The position numbers were made by a program, and so were the translations under genes. The notes below the pieces were generated by a model. That model was not told the DNA's origin. It did not search any database and worked only from the letters and a program-made list of their open reading frames with translations. From Bin25 sp965221765 (GTDB lineage: Bacteria > Bacteroidota > Bacteroidia > Flavobacteriales > Flavobacteriaceae), in contig OZ244911.1 in assembly GCA_965221765.1 (NCBI GenBank), positions 1,798,001 to 1,862,000 of the forward strand: DNA of 64,000 nucleotides, in the 5' to 3' direction. Below, piece by piece: positions 55,559-64,000 of the stretch; the first letter of the stretch is position 1, and the number at the start of each line of letters is the position of its first letter.

Positions 55559-56677
55559 CTACCTAGTGGGCATTATCAACATGTCAGTCTTATGTTCAGT
55601 TGGCTGACCTTCTTCGATAAATGGTGTCAAAATGCTAATGGCATTGGGTAAACCCATTTTTAGATGTACATAATCGCTATCTAAAGTTTTTAACATTTCA
55701 GATAAAAAACGAGCATTAAAAGAAATGTTCATATCATCTCCATGATAATCACAATTAATAGATTCAACCGATGATTGATTATAATCTGAATTTTCAGCAT
55801 TAATAGTCAAACTAGATCCTTCGAGTTTTAGATTCACTTCCGATCCAGTTCTAGAGGCAAAGTGAATGCTTCGATCAACTAGACTTTTGAATTGAATTCG
55901 ATCGATGGTTAGAATATTGGGGAGGTCAGATGCCGGAGGAAAGACATTTTTATAGTTGGGAAATTTACCATCAATCAATTTACAAGTAACAATCGAATGA
56001 TTGACTTTAAATCGAGCATTGGATTTATTGTACTCAATACTTACATCCCCCTCATTCACCGATAACATACTTTTCAATAAGCTCAATGGCCTTTTAGGAA
56101 CAATAAACCCAACCGCTTCTTTTCGTGTGATGGATTCCAAAGTATATCGGACCAATTTATGACCATCGGTAGAAACTAAATCGGTACATTCATCATTGAA
56201 ATAAAAGAAAACCCCTGTTAAAACTTTTCTCAGTTCTTCTGGACCTACAGCGAAAAGAGTAGTATGTAATCCTAAGTTTAATTTTTCTATGGGTATGGTA
56301 ATAGATTCAGGAGAAGGAATTTCAAGGGGTTTGGGAAAATCTTCTCCAGAAGTGCCTGCTAATTGAAAACGTCCTTTTTTTGAAACAAAAGTGATGGTAT
56401 TTTTATTTTTTGAAAATGTAAGTGGTTGTGGTTGAAATGTTTTGAGTGCTTCAAATAACATTCTTGCAGGAAGGCAAAAGACAGCTTTTTCTTTAGACTC
56501 TACGTCAATAACAGAAGATAAAGTCGTATCAAGATCTGAAGTGGTTAGTTGAAGGCGATTATGGTCTAATTCAAACAATACATTGTTCAGAATAGGCAAA
56601 CTATTGGTGGTGTGTACCACACCAATCAAATTGGTTAATTCATCTACTAAAGTTTGACTATTGACTAAAAATTCCAT
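55559..56677 (-). CDS. dnaN: DNA polymerase III beta subunit (sliding clamp)
   Basis: The clamp encircles DNA and holds the replicative polymerase. The natural start is ATG at 56677 (MEFLVNSQTLVDELTNLIG), giving 372 residues, which is normal; the frame runs 40 codons further upstream into gldG but those residues have no homology. NSLPILNNVLFEL, LTTSDLDTTL and KGRFQLAGTSGEDFPKP are typical. The C-terminus EHKTDMLIMPTR has the form of the clamp's peptide-binding end. It follows gldG after 35 bases and is not next to dnaA in this window. Confidence 0.97.
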   Translation of the reverse strand: MEFLVNSQTLVDELTNLIGVVHTTNSLPILNNVLFELDHNRLQLTTSDLDTTLSSVIDVESKEKAVFCLPARMLFEALKTFQPQPLTFSKNKNTITFVSKKGRFQLAGTSGEDFPKPLEIPSPESITIPIEKLNLGLHTTLFAVGPEELRKVLTGVFFYFNDECTDLVSTDGHKLVRYTLESITRKEAVGFIVPKRPLSLLKSMLSVNEGDVSIEYNKSNARFKVNHSIVTCKLIDGKFPNYKNVFPPASDLPNILTIDRIQFKSLVDRSIHFASRTGSEVNLKLEGSSLTINAENSDYNQSSVESINCDYHGDDMNISFNARFLSEMLKTLDSDYVHLKMGLPNAISILTPFIEEGQPTEHKTDMLIMPTR

Positions 56678-56712
56678 ACGATGTTGATTTAGTGGATGTA
56701 AATTTAACGAAT

Positions 56713-58377
56713 TCAATTTATTATTGGTTTTTTTTGATGGTTTATGAGAACCTGAATTAATCCCCAAAGTATGCCAATAACGATTAATGGAATGCAAATC
56801 ATCAACAGTTTTAAACGCATTTCATTTCTTTCGATTTTAATCAAATCTAATTGAGAAAGACTTATTTTTTTTTGTCCTAAAGATAAAATTTCGTGATGCC
56901 CCGCCAAATAATGGATACTATTGATTAAAAACGATTTATTTCCATAGGTATTACTAGTCCACTTATCATACCCTAATGGTAGCGGCTGATTTTGCTTTGT
57001 TTGATTTTCGCCAAAATTACCATCAGAAATAACTAACCAAGCAGAGAATCCATTATTTTTATAATCATCCATATCAAAAGGATGTATTCGATTAGCAAAA
57101 AGTGATTCAAATTGCCCCTCCAATAGAATTCCAATCATCAAATGCTCTTTGTTAAAAGATTCTAATTCAGGAGTTTGGCTGGCCGATTTTAAATTAAGGA
57201 ATATAGGATAACCGGATTCTTTGGAATATTCTGAAGATGTCAATAGAACCGTTTTATTTAACTTTCCTTTTAATGTGTCTATGGGACTAGTCAATCGTGT
57301 CCACACGCTATTGATTCGGTTTGAAATCAGATGATTTTGATTGGGTTGTATTATAGGAAAATACGGATATAAAAAGGGAGCAAATTGACTAGATTTCTGC
57401 TTACCTGAAGCTAGTACGATAGGAGAAGCGTATAGATCAGCAATAAACTGATTTTGAAAACGAAATTGATATTTAAAAAACAGATCATCCATTCCTAAAG
57501 CATTTATTTGTGGCAGATATCCACTGTCGTTTTGATAAAGATCTTTTGGATTGACATCCAATGGATTAATAAGCCATAGGATACGCCCCCCATGGCAAGT
57601 AAATTGGTCCAAAATAAACTTTTCTTCAAGGGTAAATTCTTCTCTTGGATTAGATATGATTAATACTTCAAAACGCTTGAGATTTTTATATGTCTTCTGT
57701 TTTGATATTTCCTTGGCGTTAAGATCAAATGAAGCTAAATCATAATAGTTTTTTAGTGATAATAACCAATCTGCCAAATACAAATCATCACTTGTTTTAT
57801 TAGATTTTAAAACAGCGATGTTCTTTTTATTTTTAATAGAAGCTTGGTAAATTCCTTCCAATATTTTTTTTTCTAATAACTCAATAGATTCAAGGACCAG
57901 TTCTTGTGTTGTCGCTTGTTGTGGGGGTAATAAATCAATAGGAAAAGAATCCGTCTCATTATGAATAATTAACCAAGGAAATACCGTCGTTTGATTGGTA
58001 ATATTTCTTACTTGTTTAAAAACATGATACGGTTGAATACCTAAGTTTTGACGTATCAAATTTGCATTTTGATTGTTTTCTAACCATTTTGAATCAACAA
58101 TGTTGATAACAATGGAATCGTTTTTTTCTTTAATGGATTCAAGTAATTGATCGAGTTCAGATCGAAGCCTTAAAAAAGAAGGAGGGAGATTACCTGATAG
58201 AAGAACATCGATTGTTATTAACTGATTCACGTCTTCAATCAACCCTATGGTTTTTTTGGATAGACTATATCGTTTATCAGAAGTTAAATCAATGCGGTAA
58301 TCGATAAAATGAACTCGATCCAGTAGAAATAAAACAGTCAATGAAAAAATCCATACAAAATGTGTCAACCAATTCAT
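56713..58377 (-). CDS. gldG: Gliding motility ABC transporter substrate-binding-like protein GldG
   Basis: GldG is part of the GldAFG ABC transporter needed for gliding in Flavobacterium. The 554 residues begin with a membrane segment (HFVWIFSLTVLFLLDRVHF) and the motif YRIDLTSDKRYSLSKKT of the family, followed by an extracytoplasmic region (FPWLIIHNETDSFPIDLLP, RILWLINPLDV) and a C-terminal membrane helix (LLMICIPLIVIGILWGLIQV). The start overlaps the gldF stop (ATGA). The ATPase gene gldA is not in the window and is usually unlinked. Confidence 0.93.
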   Translation of the reverse strand: MNWLTHFVWIFSLTVLFLLDRVHFIDYRIDLTSDKRYSLSKKTIGLIEDVNQLITIDVLLSGNLPPSFLRLRSELDQLLESIKEKNDSIVINIVDSKWLENNQNANLIRQNLGIQPYHVFKQVRNITNQTTVFPWLIIHNETDSFPIDLLPPQQATTQELVLESIELLEKKILEGIYQASIKNKKNIAVLKSNKTSDDLYLADWLLSLKNYYDLASFDLNAKEISKQKTYKNLKRFEVLIISNPREEFTLEEKFILDQFTCHGGRILWLINPLDVNPKDLYQNDSGYLPQINALGMDDLFFKYQFRFQNQFIADLYASPIVLASGKQKSSQFAPFLYPYFPIIQPNQNHLISNRINSVWTRLTSPIDTLKGKLNKTVLLTSSEYSKESGYPIFLNLKSASQTPELESFNKEHLMIGILLEGQFESLFANRIHPFDMDDYKNNGFSAWLVISDGNFGENQTKQNQPLPLGYDKWTSNTYGNKSFLINSIHYLAGHHEILSLGQKKISLSQLDLIKIERNEMRLKLLMICIPLIVIGILWGLIQVLINHQKKPIIN

Positions 58378-59120
58378 TTATGAAATTTCAAGCGTTCAAG
58401 AAATAAAGTCGATGCATACAAAAACAAAACAATATTCAATAGATAGTAAATAATATCTGAGACATTCAATATCCCTTTTGATAATCCCATGTAATGATCA
58501 AGAATTCCAAAGTTTTTTAATGCATCGTACCATTGGGTATTATTTGATAATTCAGCTAAATAAAACCATCCATAGTAATGAAAGCAGCAGATGATCAATC
58601 CAATAATTATAACTAAAACCGAGTTTTTAAGTAGTAATGATAGACATAGAGTAATAGCGCTAAAAACCATTGCTATTAAAAAAATTCCTAGTAGTCCACT
58701 TAATTGGCTCATCAATTCAAATGAGCCACTTGAAACGATCAATAATTGAACCGCAAAAAAGTAAATGAGAAGTGGAATCAAACTAATACAAATCAATAAT
58801 GACAATCCCAAAAACTTTCCTAGTACCAAATGCGAGCTTGAAATGGGTTTTGAAAGCAGAATTTCGATGGTTTTATTTTGAATTTCATCCGTAAAGCTTT
58901 TCATACCAATGGCGGGGATCAATAAAGCCAAAAGCCATGGACTCAATTCAAAAAACGGTCTTAAATCACCAATACCAGTTGAAAGAATATTATATGGATT
59001 TTTAATAATCCAAAACAGCAAACTGTTGACAATTAAATAAGCTCCAATAATGAGATAACCTATTTTGGTTCGATGCATTAGCTTTAGATCGCCAATAACT
59101 ATTTGAAAAATATTTTTCAA
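58374..59120 (-). CDS. gldF: Gliding motility ABC transporter permease GldF
   Basis: This is an ABC-2-type permease of 248 residues with about six membrane helices. It has the typical KSFTDEIQNKTIEILLSKPI segment between helices 2 and 3 (about residues 70-90) and LGKFLGLSLLICISLIPLLI. It overlaps gldG by four bases, so the pair is coupled. It works with GldG and the ATPase GldA. It lies one base downstream of the SAM-hydrolase-type gene and is probably in one operon with it. Confidence 0.93.
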   Translation of the reverse strand: MKNIFQIVIGDLKLMHRTKIGYLIIGAYLIVNSLLFWIIKNPYNILSTGIGDLRPFFELSPWLLALLIPAIGMKSFTDEIQNKTIEILLSKPISSSHLVLGKFLGLSLLICISLIPLLIYFFAVQLLIVSSGSFELMSQLSGLLGIFLIAMVFSAITLCLSLLLKNSVLVIIIGLIICCFHYYGWFYLAELSNNTQWYDALKNFGILDHYMGLSKGILNVSDIIYYLLNIVLFLYASTLFLERLKFHK

Positions 59121-59954
59121 TTAATCAGAATTGAAAAATTCGATGGTTATAGGGTCTCGGTAATTCAAACCATATAATGAGCTGGCACTTCCAACGGTGT
59201 TCGGGTCTCCTTTATAGACCCCTATTTCCAAGAGTTTATTTGAATTGAAAATAGCAAATTTTGATCCCAATGGACTTTTAGTAGAACTGTGGTTTATAGC
59301 GCATTCACTATAGGAATAATAAATTTTATCGATAACAAAACTTCTAGCATTTATACGAAAACTTTGATTTTTCAATAGGGATTCGAATAGGGATTGGGTG
59401 ATATTAGTAACCAAATTACCATATCGATCGATATAAATAACACAACCTTTAATTTTTGATTGTAATGAATCAATAATGGGTTGGTCTGGCGTTAATAACT
59501 CCATCTGATGTACTCTAGTTCCAAGTGATGTTAGACTTTTTCCTTTGACTAATTCGATACCAATATTTGTCAGTGTATCTAGAGTCATGAAGGGGGTTCG
59601 GTTTATCATTTGTTTTGAAACGGAGATGACTTGCTCTATATCTTCTTTTGTTGTAATCAATCCCATTAATCCATTATTGGCGACAACAAAAAATTGTTTA
59701 TGTAATTGAACAATTAATATCGGAGTGTTAGGTTTAGGGGAAGCTTCAAATCCAATAATATGAACCGTATTGGGTTTATGTAAAGGAATACAACTTTTCA
59801 AAACATAAGCACATTCTAAATAATTATAGGGACTTATTTCATGAGAAATATCGATGATGGAGACCTGTGGTACAGCTCGAATTATTTTGGTCTTTATAGC
59901 TGATATCCAATAATTTTTAGTTCCAAAATCACTCGTTAATGTAATGATATTCAT
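59121..59954 (-). CDS. SAM hydrolase / SAM hydroxide adenosyltransferase family protein (DUF62)
   Basis: Members of this family hydrolyse S-adenosylmethionine to adenosine and methionine. The 277 residues contain the family motifs TLTSDFGTKNYWISAIK at the start, IDISHEISPYN, FVVANNGLMGLI and CVIYIDRYGNLVTNI, the last with the conserved YxDxFGN-like segment (here YIDRYGN). The C-terminus contains VGSASSLYGLNYRDPITIEF. It is the first gene of a - strand run with gldF, gldG and dnaN, an arrangement known from other Bacteroidota. Confidence 0.92.
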   Translation of the reverse strand: MNIITLTSDFGTKNYWISAIKTKIIRAVPQVSIIDISHEISPYNYLECAYVLKSCIPLHKPNTVHIIGFEASPKPNTPILIVQLHKQFFVVANNGLMGLITTKEDIEQVISVSKQMINRTPFMTLDTLTNIGIELVKGKSLTSLGTRVHQMELLTPDQPIIDSLQSKIKGCVIYIDRYGNLVTNITQSLFESLLKNQSFRINARSFVIDKIYYSYSECAINHSSTKSPLGSKFAIFNSNKLLEIGVYKGDPNTVGSASSLYGLNYRDPITIEFFNSD

Positions 59955-60030
59955 GATTGAAACAAAACTATAAAATCAAATTTTGTAAAAAATAAATACT
60001 ATAAATTCTCCTTAATTTTGTTGCCACCAT

Positions 60031-60981
60031 ATGGGAGAAAATTCAACTATCATCCATTTAAAAGATATCAATCCATTGGATTTTTATGGTCATCAAAATA
60101 CATATATCAATCGGATTAGTTCATTTTTTCCTCATCTTAAATTAGTAGCTCGAGGAAGCTATGTTCAAGTTTATGGCCAAGATCTAGAAATCAAACATTT
60201 AAAAAATAAAATTGGATTGATGTTTGATTATATTCAAAAAAATAACCGTTTTGGTATTGATATTATTGATCAGATTTTAAACCACCATTCCAATAGAATA
60301 GACCTTCAGTTAAAAAAAAAATCTGAATTAGATCTAATTGTGCATGGAGTAGGGGGGAAAACCATTAGTCCTAAAACACCCAATCAACAAAAATTGGTAA
60401 GTATCGTCACTAGAAGTGATTTGGTATTTGTTGTTGGACCAGCTGGTACTGGTAAAACTTATATCAGTTTAGCATTAGCTATTGAGGCACTAAAAACCCA
60501 TAAAGTAAAACGTATCATATTGACTAGACCAGCAGTTGAGGCTGGTGAACATTTGGGGTTCTTGCCTGGTGATATACGAGAAAAACTAGATCCTTATATG
60601 CAACCTTTATATGATGCTTTACAAGTGATGATTCCTCATATAAAATTAGTTCACTACATCGAAAAGAAAATCATTCAAATTGCTCCTATTGCTTTTATGA
60701 GAGGTCGAACGTTGGATCATGCATTTGTTATTTTGGATGAAGCTCAAAATACTACTCAAAAGCAGATGAAAATGTTTTTGACTAGAATGGGAAGGGGATC
60801 AAAATTTATAGTGACGGGAGATATAGGACAAATTGATATCGCTAAAAAAAGTGATTCTGGATTATTAGAAGCCATACAATTATTTAAAAACGTTAAAGAA
60901 ATAGCCACTATCCGATTTGATGAAACTGATATTATTAGACATCATCTTGTCAAAAAAATTATCAAGGCTTACCAAAAATAA
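60031..60981 (+). CDS. phoH: PhoH family ATPase
   Basis: This is a cytoplasmic P-loop protein linked in other bacteria to RNA metabolism. The 316 residues have an N-terminal KH-like part (about 1-110), then NQQKLVSIV and the Walker A FVVGPAGTGKTYISLALAIE, RPAVEAGEHLGFLPGD, and the Walker B FVILDEAQNTT. A run of ten A at 60312-60321 is read in frame (LKKKS), which shows that long A-runs in this sequence are not generally miscounted. It is divergent from the SAM-hydrolase-type gene and runs toward purC. Confidence 0.94.
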   Translation: MGENSTIIHLKDINPLDFYGHQNTYINRISSFFPHLKLVARGSYVQVYGQDLEIKHLKNKIGLMFDYIQKNNRFGIDIIDQILNHHSNRIDLQLKKKSELDLIVHGVGGKTISPKTPNQQKLVSIVTRSDLVFVVGPAGTGKTYISLALAIEALKTHKVKRIILTRPAVEAGEHLGFLPGDIREKLDPYMQPLYDALQVMIPHIKLVHYIEKKIIQIAPIAFMRGRTLDHAFVILDEAQNTTQKQMKMFLTRMGRGSKFIVTGDIGQIDIAKKSDSGLLEAIQLFKNVKEIATIRFDETDIIRHHLVKKIIKAYQK

Positions 60982-61043
60982 GAACATCAAAAAAACGATC
61001 AATCTTCTTTGTAATGGACCTATTGAAATAGGATTATAAACCA

Positions 61044-61991
61044 ATGATTTTAAATAGCCATTTATATTTCGATTGTATAAAAAAAATCTATCGAGGGAAA
61101 GTCAGAGACTTATACGTATTGGAAAACGATTTATTGATTATGATTGCCACTGACAGAGTTTCTGCATTTGATACTGTCATGGATGTAGGTATTCCACATA
61201 AAGGTCAGGTTCTGAATCAGTTATCCGTTGAAATGCTCCAAAAATCAAAACAAATTGTCCCTAATTGGTTGATAGCTAGTCCGGACCCTAATGTAAGTAT
61301 TGGTCAATATTGTCAACCCATTAAAGTGGAAATGGTTATCAGAAAATATTTAGTGGGTCATGTTTATCGGCTCTATCATGATGGTGCTAGAAAAATTTGT
61401 GGACTAGAATTACCAGATGGATTAAAATTATATGATTCATTTAAAACCCCCATCATCACTCCGACCACAAAGGCAAAACAGGGTCATGATATGGATATAT
61501 CCAAAAATGAAATAATTCATAATGGACTGGCGACTCTGTCGGATTATGAAATCATGGAGAATTACACGTATAAACTATTTGAATTTGGTTCTAAAATGGC
61601 TTTTCAAAATGGATTGGTTTTGATGGATACCAAATATGAGTTTGGGAAAACTGAAAGTGGGGAAATTATTTTAATTGACGAAGTGCATACGGCTGATTCA
61701 TCGAGATATACATTGCCACATAGTATTGAAAATAAAAACAATAAAGATCATCAGGTCAAGCATTTATCTAAAGAATTTTTTCGTCAATGGCTGATTTCTG
61801 AGGGTTATAGTGGTCAAGAGCATCAAAACATACCTCTTATTGATTCTAATGTGCAAAACCAATTATCAGATTGCTATATAAATTTATATAATACGATCAC
61901 CAAGAAAAACTTTGTAGCTTCTCCCTCCAAAGACATCAACAATCGGATTCAAGAAAATATTGATCGATTTCTGACATCTTATTCTCAATAG
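61044..61991 (+). CDS. purC: Phosphoribosylaminoimidazole-succinocarboxamide synthase
   Basis: This enzyme joins aspartate to CAIR in purine biosynthesis. The 315 residues show the family motifs KIYRGKVRDLY, MIATDRVSAFDTVMDVGIPH, VKVEMVIRKYLVGHVYR-like segment, LMDTKYEFG and LIDEVHTADSSRY. The length is that of the longer (about 300-residue) form. It starts 62 bases after phoH on the same strand. Confidence 0.96.
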   Translation: MILNSHLYFDCIKKIYRGKVRDLYVLENDLLIMIATDRVSAFDTVMDVGIPHKGQVLNQLSVEMLQKSKQIVPNWLIASPDPNVSIGQYCQPIKVEMVIRKYLVGHVYRLYHDGARKICGLELPDGLKLYDSFKTPIITPTTKAKQGHDMDISKNEIIHNGLATLSDYEIMENYTYKLFEFGSKMAFQNGLVLMDTKYEFGKTESGEIILIDEVHTADSSRYTLPHSIENKNNKDHQVKHLSKEFFRQWLISEGYSGQEHQNIPLIDSNVQNQLSDCYINLYNTITKKNFVASPSKDINNRIQENIDRFLTSYSQ

Positions 61992-62007
61992 ACGTATTCT
62001 AAATTCA

Positions 62008-63294
62008 TTATTGATTTGATAAGCGAGATTCTCTTATTTTTTCTATTTCTTGATAGCTATTGAAAAAAAACCCAATGGCCCCATCGGTATGGTTTTCAGC
62101 TTGTAGTTCGATCAGTTCACTTTTAATCTGTTGATCGATTAAATATTGATGAATATTTTTAGAGATTATATCAGAAAAAGTCACCTCATCATGAGGTACA
62201 TAAAATAATGATATGGGTGATTTTAGATCTAATGATTGTATGCTATTGTTTTTTAAAGCCATAATAAATTCATTATCTTCTCTTGATTGAATGCCTTCAA
62301 TGAAGGATGTTTTAAAGAGCTTCTGTGGATTGGATTCGATGAGGTTATTGGGAATCAAGCCATTAATTTGACCAAAGGCATCTAGTTTTTGATCATTGGG
62401 TTCATTAAGATAAAAAGACCACGGACGATTTAAGTCTTTGTGTAGTTGATTCAGTGTGTTTAATGCCCAAATATAGTTGGGGATACTTTCTATTTCTTCA
62501 TCTTTTGATGCTAGAATTTCAGCAAATTCAAGTTTATCATAGGCTCCACCACCGACAAATGAACCCAGTAGCTCAAAATCATTATTGTTTTCTAATAATT
62601 CAGCATGTGCAATCGTTGCTGTTGCCCCTTCCGAATATCCAATTAAAAATAATTCTTTAGAGTAATTAATTTCTTGAATATCCAAGTACTCTTTAGTGGC
62701 TTTTAGCATATCATGCGATGTATTCCCAAGAGAAGTTAAATCTTCATAGGGATGATTGATTTCACTTGATGAACCATAACCAATATAATCTGGAAAACTC
62801 ACAATATATCCTAATGAAGCATAGTATTTAGCTAGTGTTATTTCATTGATTCCTAGTGCTTGTTGTGAAGGGGTTCCCACATCGGTATCAATTGTTGCAT
62901 GGTGAAGGCTGATGATTGCTGGATTAAAATCAATTTCAGTAGGGATTAATATAGCTCCTGAAGCATCAATCTCTTGATTAGTCCAGGGTTCTTTTGTCCT
63001 ATAGGTAATATCGATGGGTTGGACATTATACTTCGCTTCAGGAACTTCAATGTTTTGAATAAATGCCCTTAAAATATTGAGTAATCCCATTGAGACAATG
63101 TCACCTTTCTCAGTGGATTGAACAATTTCAAAACTTGGCGTTGATTTTTCAATAATCATAGGAGTCGGGACTATATCCTCCGGCTCAATAGGTGGTTCTT
63201 TTTGAGGAGGTGAGTCCTTTGAGCAAGTAATCAATGCCAAAAACAAAATTACATACCAATAAGACTTCATGTTAAGAGAGATAAGTACTTTCAT
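62008..63294 (-). CDS. Exported alpha/beta hydrolase (secretory-lipase-like) lipoprotein
   Basis: The 428 residues carry a lipoprotein signal (YVILFLALITC, then SKDS) and a Pro/Glu-rich spacer. A start at 63294 overlaps the miaA stop (ATGA); the in-frame ATG at 63270 gives a more usual signal length. The hydrolase fold shows HHATIDTDVG, VSFPDYIGYGSS, the nucleophile elbow GYSEGATATI (Ser), a candidate acid in YVPHDEVTF and a candidate His in ENHTDGA. The pattern resembles secretory lipases. The true substrate is unknown. Confidence 0.85.
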   Translation of the reverse strand: MKVLISLNMKSYWYVILFLALITCSKDSPPQKEPPIEPEDIVPTPMIIEKSTPSFEIVQSTEKGDIVSMGLLNILRAFIQNIEVPEAKYNVQPIDITYRTKEPWTNQEIDASGAILIPTEIDFNPAIISLHHATIDTDVGTPSQQALGINEITLAKYYASLGYIVSFPDYIGYGSSSEINHPYEDLTSLGNTSHDMLKATKEYLDIQEINYSKELFLIGYSEGATATIAHAELLENNNDFELLGSFVGGGAYDKLEFAEILASKDEEIESIPNYIWALNTLNQLHKDLNRPWSFYLNEPNDQKLDAFGQINGLIPNNLIESNPQKLFKTSFIEGIQSREDNEFIMALKNNSIQSLDLKSPISLFYVPHDEVTFSDIISKNIHQYLIDQQIKSELIELQAENHTDGAIGFFFNSYQEIEKIRESRLSNQ

Positions 63295-64000
63295 ATACTG
63301 ATTTTTTGAATTTGGTTTAAAACGTTGTCTAAGTTAAATGGCGTATTTATAATCAAAGAATTTTTAAATCGCTTGGAAAATGTGATTTGTCTTTTGGCAA
63401 ATCTTCTTGAATGTTTCTTTATTTCTGAAACTGCATAATCTAGAGTTGTATGACCATCTAGATAAACAAATAATTCTTTATATCCAATGGTATTTAAGGT
63501 GGGTAGATGCCTAGAAACGATAAGAGATTGAACTTCTTTTAATAGTCCGTCTTGCATCATTTTATCTACTCGTTGATTGATGTTTTGATATACATTCTTT
63601 TTAGAACTTTCAATTTTAATGACATAAGATTCAAAATTTCTTGAAGGCCTGTCTTTTTTAATGAGATTAGAATATTTATGACCTGTTTGCTCCATAATTT
63701 CTAATACTCTTAATAATCTTCTAGGATTATTTTGATCGACCATTTTAAAATAGTCTAAATCTTTATGTTTCATTTCTTGCTGAAGAAATGCAAGGCCTTT
63801 TTGTTCATAGAGATTGCGAAGTCGAAGACGAATATGAGGCGAAATTTTGGGAAATGGATGAAGACCATACAGTAAACCATAAGCATATAAGCTTGGCCCT
63901 CCAACTAAAATAATGACTTTATAAAATTGAAAATAATCTCGTAAAAAATCTAGCACCTCGGTATGATAATCTCTAGGAGTATAGCTATCATGAATGCTTT
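63291..64000 (-). CDS. miaA: tRNA dimethylallyltransferase MiaA, N-terminal part outside the window
   Basis: MiaA adds the isopentenyl group to A37 of tRNAs reading UNN codons. The frame is open to the window edge: residues SIHDSYTPRDY precede VLDFLRDYF, so the P-loop N-terminus lies beyond base 64000. Visible motifs are VILVGGPSLYAYGLLYGL (the GGTGLY-like segment, here GGPSLY), NNPRRLLRVLEI and PTLNTIGYKEL with AKRQITFSKRF. The stop overlaps the start of the hydrolase gene by four bases. Confidence 0.93.
   Translation of the reverse strand, partial: SIHDSYTPRDYHTEVLDFLRDYFQFYKVIILVGGPSLYAYGLLYGLHPFPKISPHIRLRLRNLYEQKGLAFLQQEMKHKDLDYFKMVDQNNPRRLLRVLEIMEQTGHKYSNLIKKDRPSRNFESYVIKIESSKKNVYQNINQRVDKMMQDGLLKEVQSLIVSRHLPTLNTIGYKELFVYLDGHTTLDYAVSEIKKHSRRFAKRQITFSKRFKNSLIINTPFNLDNVLNQIQKISI

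Overview
The window comes from an AT-rich chromosome of a gliding member of the Bacteroidota. The signs are SusC/SusD outer-membrane pairs, a type IX secretion sorting domain, gldF/gldG, no clear Shine-Dalgarno sequences, Bacteroidota-type promoters (TTTG / TAnnTTTG), and the phylum's usual order tuf - tRNA-Trp - secE - nusG - rplKAJL - rpoBC. I cannot name the genus; a Saprospiria- or Cytophagia-like lineage is a guess.

Bases 1-15749 hold a polysaccharide utilisation locus (PUL 1) on the + strand: a SusC-like receptor cut by the window edge, a SusD-like lipoprotein, a Calx-beta/CBM96-type binding lipoprotein, a GH88 unsaturated uronyl hydrolase, a PL8 polysaccharide lyase with a T9SS tail, a second CBM96-type lipoprotein and a large coiled-coil/beta-repeat lipoprotein. 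The lyase and hydrolase together point to a uronic-acid polysaccharide of the glycosaminoglycan type. tRNA-Thr(UGU), tRNA-Tyr(GUA) and tRNA-Gly(UCC) follow at 15901-16163. Bases 16363-24810 hold PUL 2: SusC, SusD-like_2, a DUF5018/DUF4623 lipoprotein and a DUF5018/GHL10 glycosidase-like lipoprotein. A convergent FAD-dependent oxidoreductase lies at 25046-26908. tRNA-Thr(GGU) and a reverse-strand aconitase follow.

Bases 29377-42107 are a decayed accessory island. It contains a truncated ATPase, a tyrosine integrase cut by a 2.46-kb IS1595-type transposon, a broken MobV relaxase, an intact AAA ATPase of the same family as the truncated one, an Atg22/UMF1-type MFS pseudogene, and an ABC-three-component (ABC-3C) defence system. 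The transposon has 22-bp perfect terminal inverted repeats. Besides an intact transposase it carries a decayed DNA adenine methyltransferase and two unknown genes in one overlapping operon. In the ABC-3C system each of the three genes is broken by one missing A in a poly-A run.

Bases 42108-55219 are the core tuf - tRNA-Trp - secE - nusG - rplK - rplA - rplJ - rplL - rpoB - rpoC - DUF3467 block. Bases 55559-64000 are housekeeping: dnaN, gldG, gldF and a SAM-hydrolase-type gene on the - strand, phoH and purC on the + strand, then a secreted alpha/beta hydrolase and a partial miaA on the - strand.

The two most notable points are the transposon with its methyltransferase cargo and the uniformly frameshifted ABC-3C system. 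The whole layout also suggests that an ancestral tRNA-Thr-Tyr-Gly-Thr-tuf-tRNA-Trp cluster was opened twice by accessory DNA.
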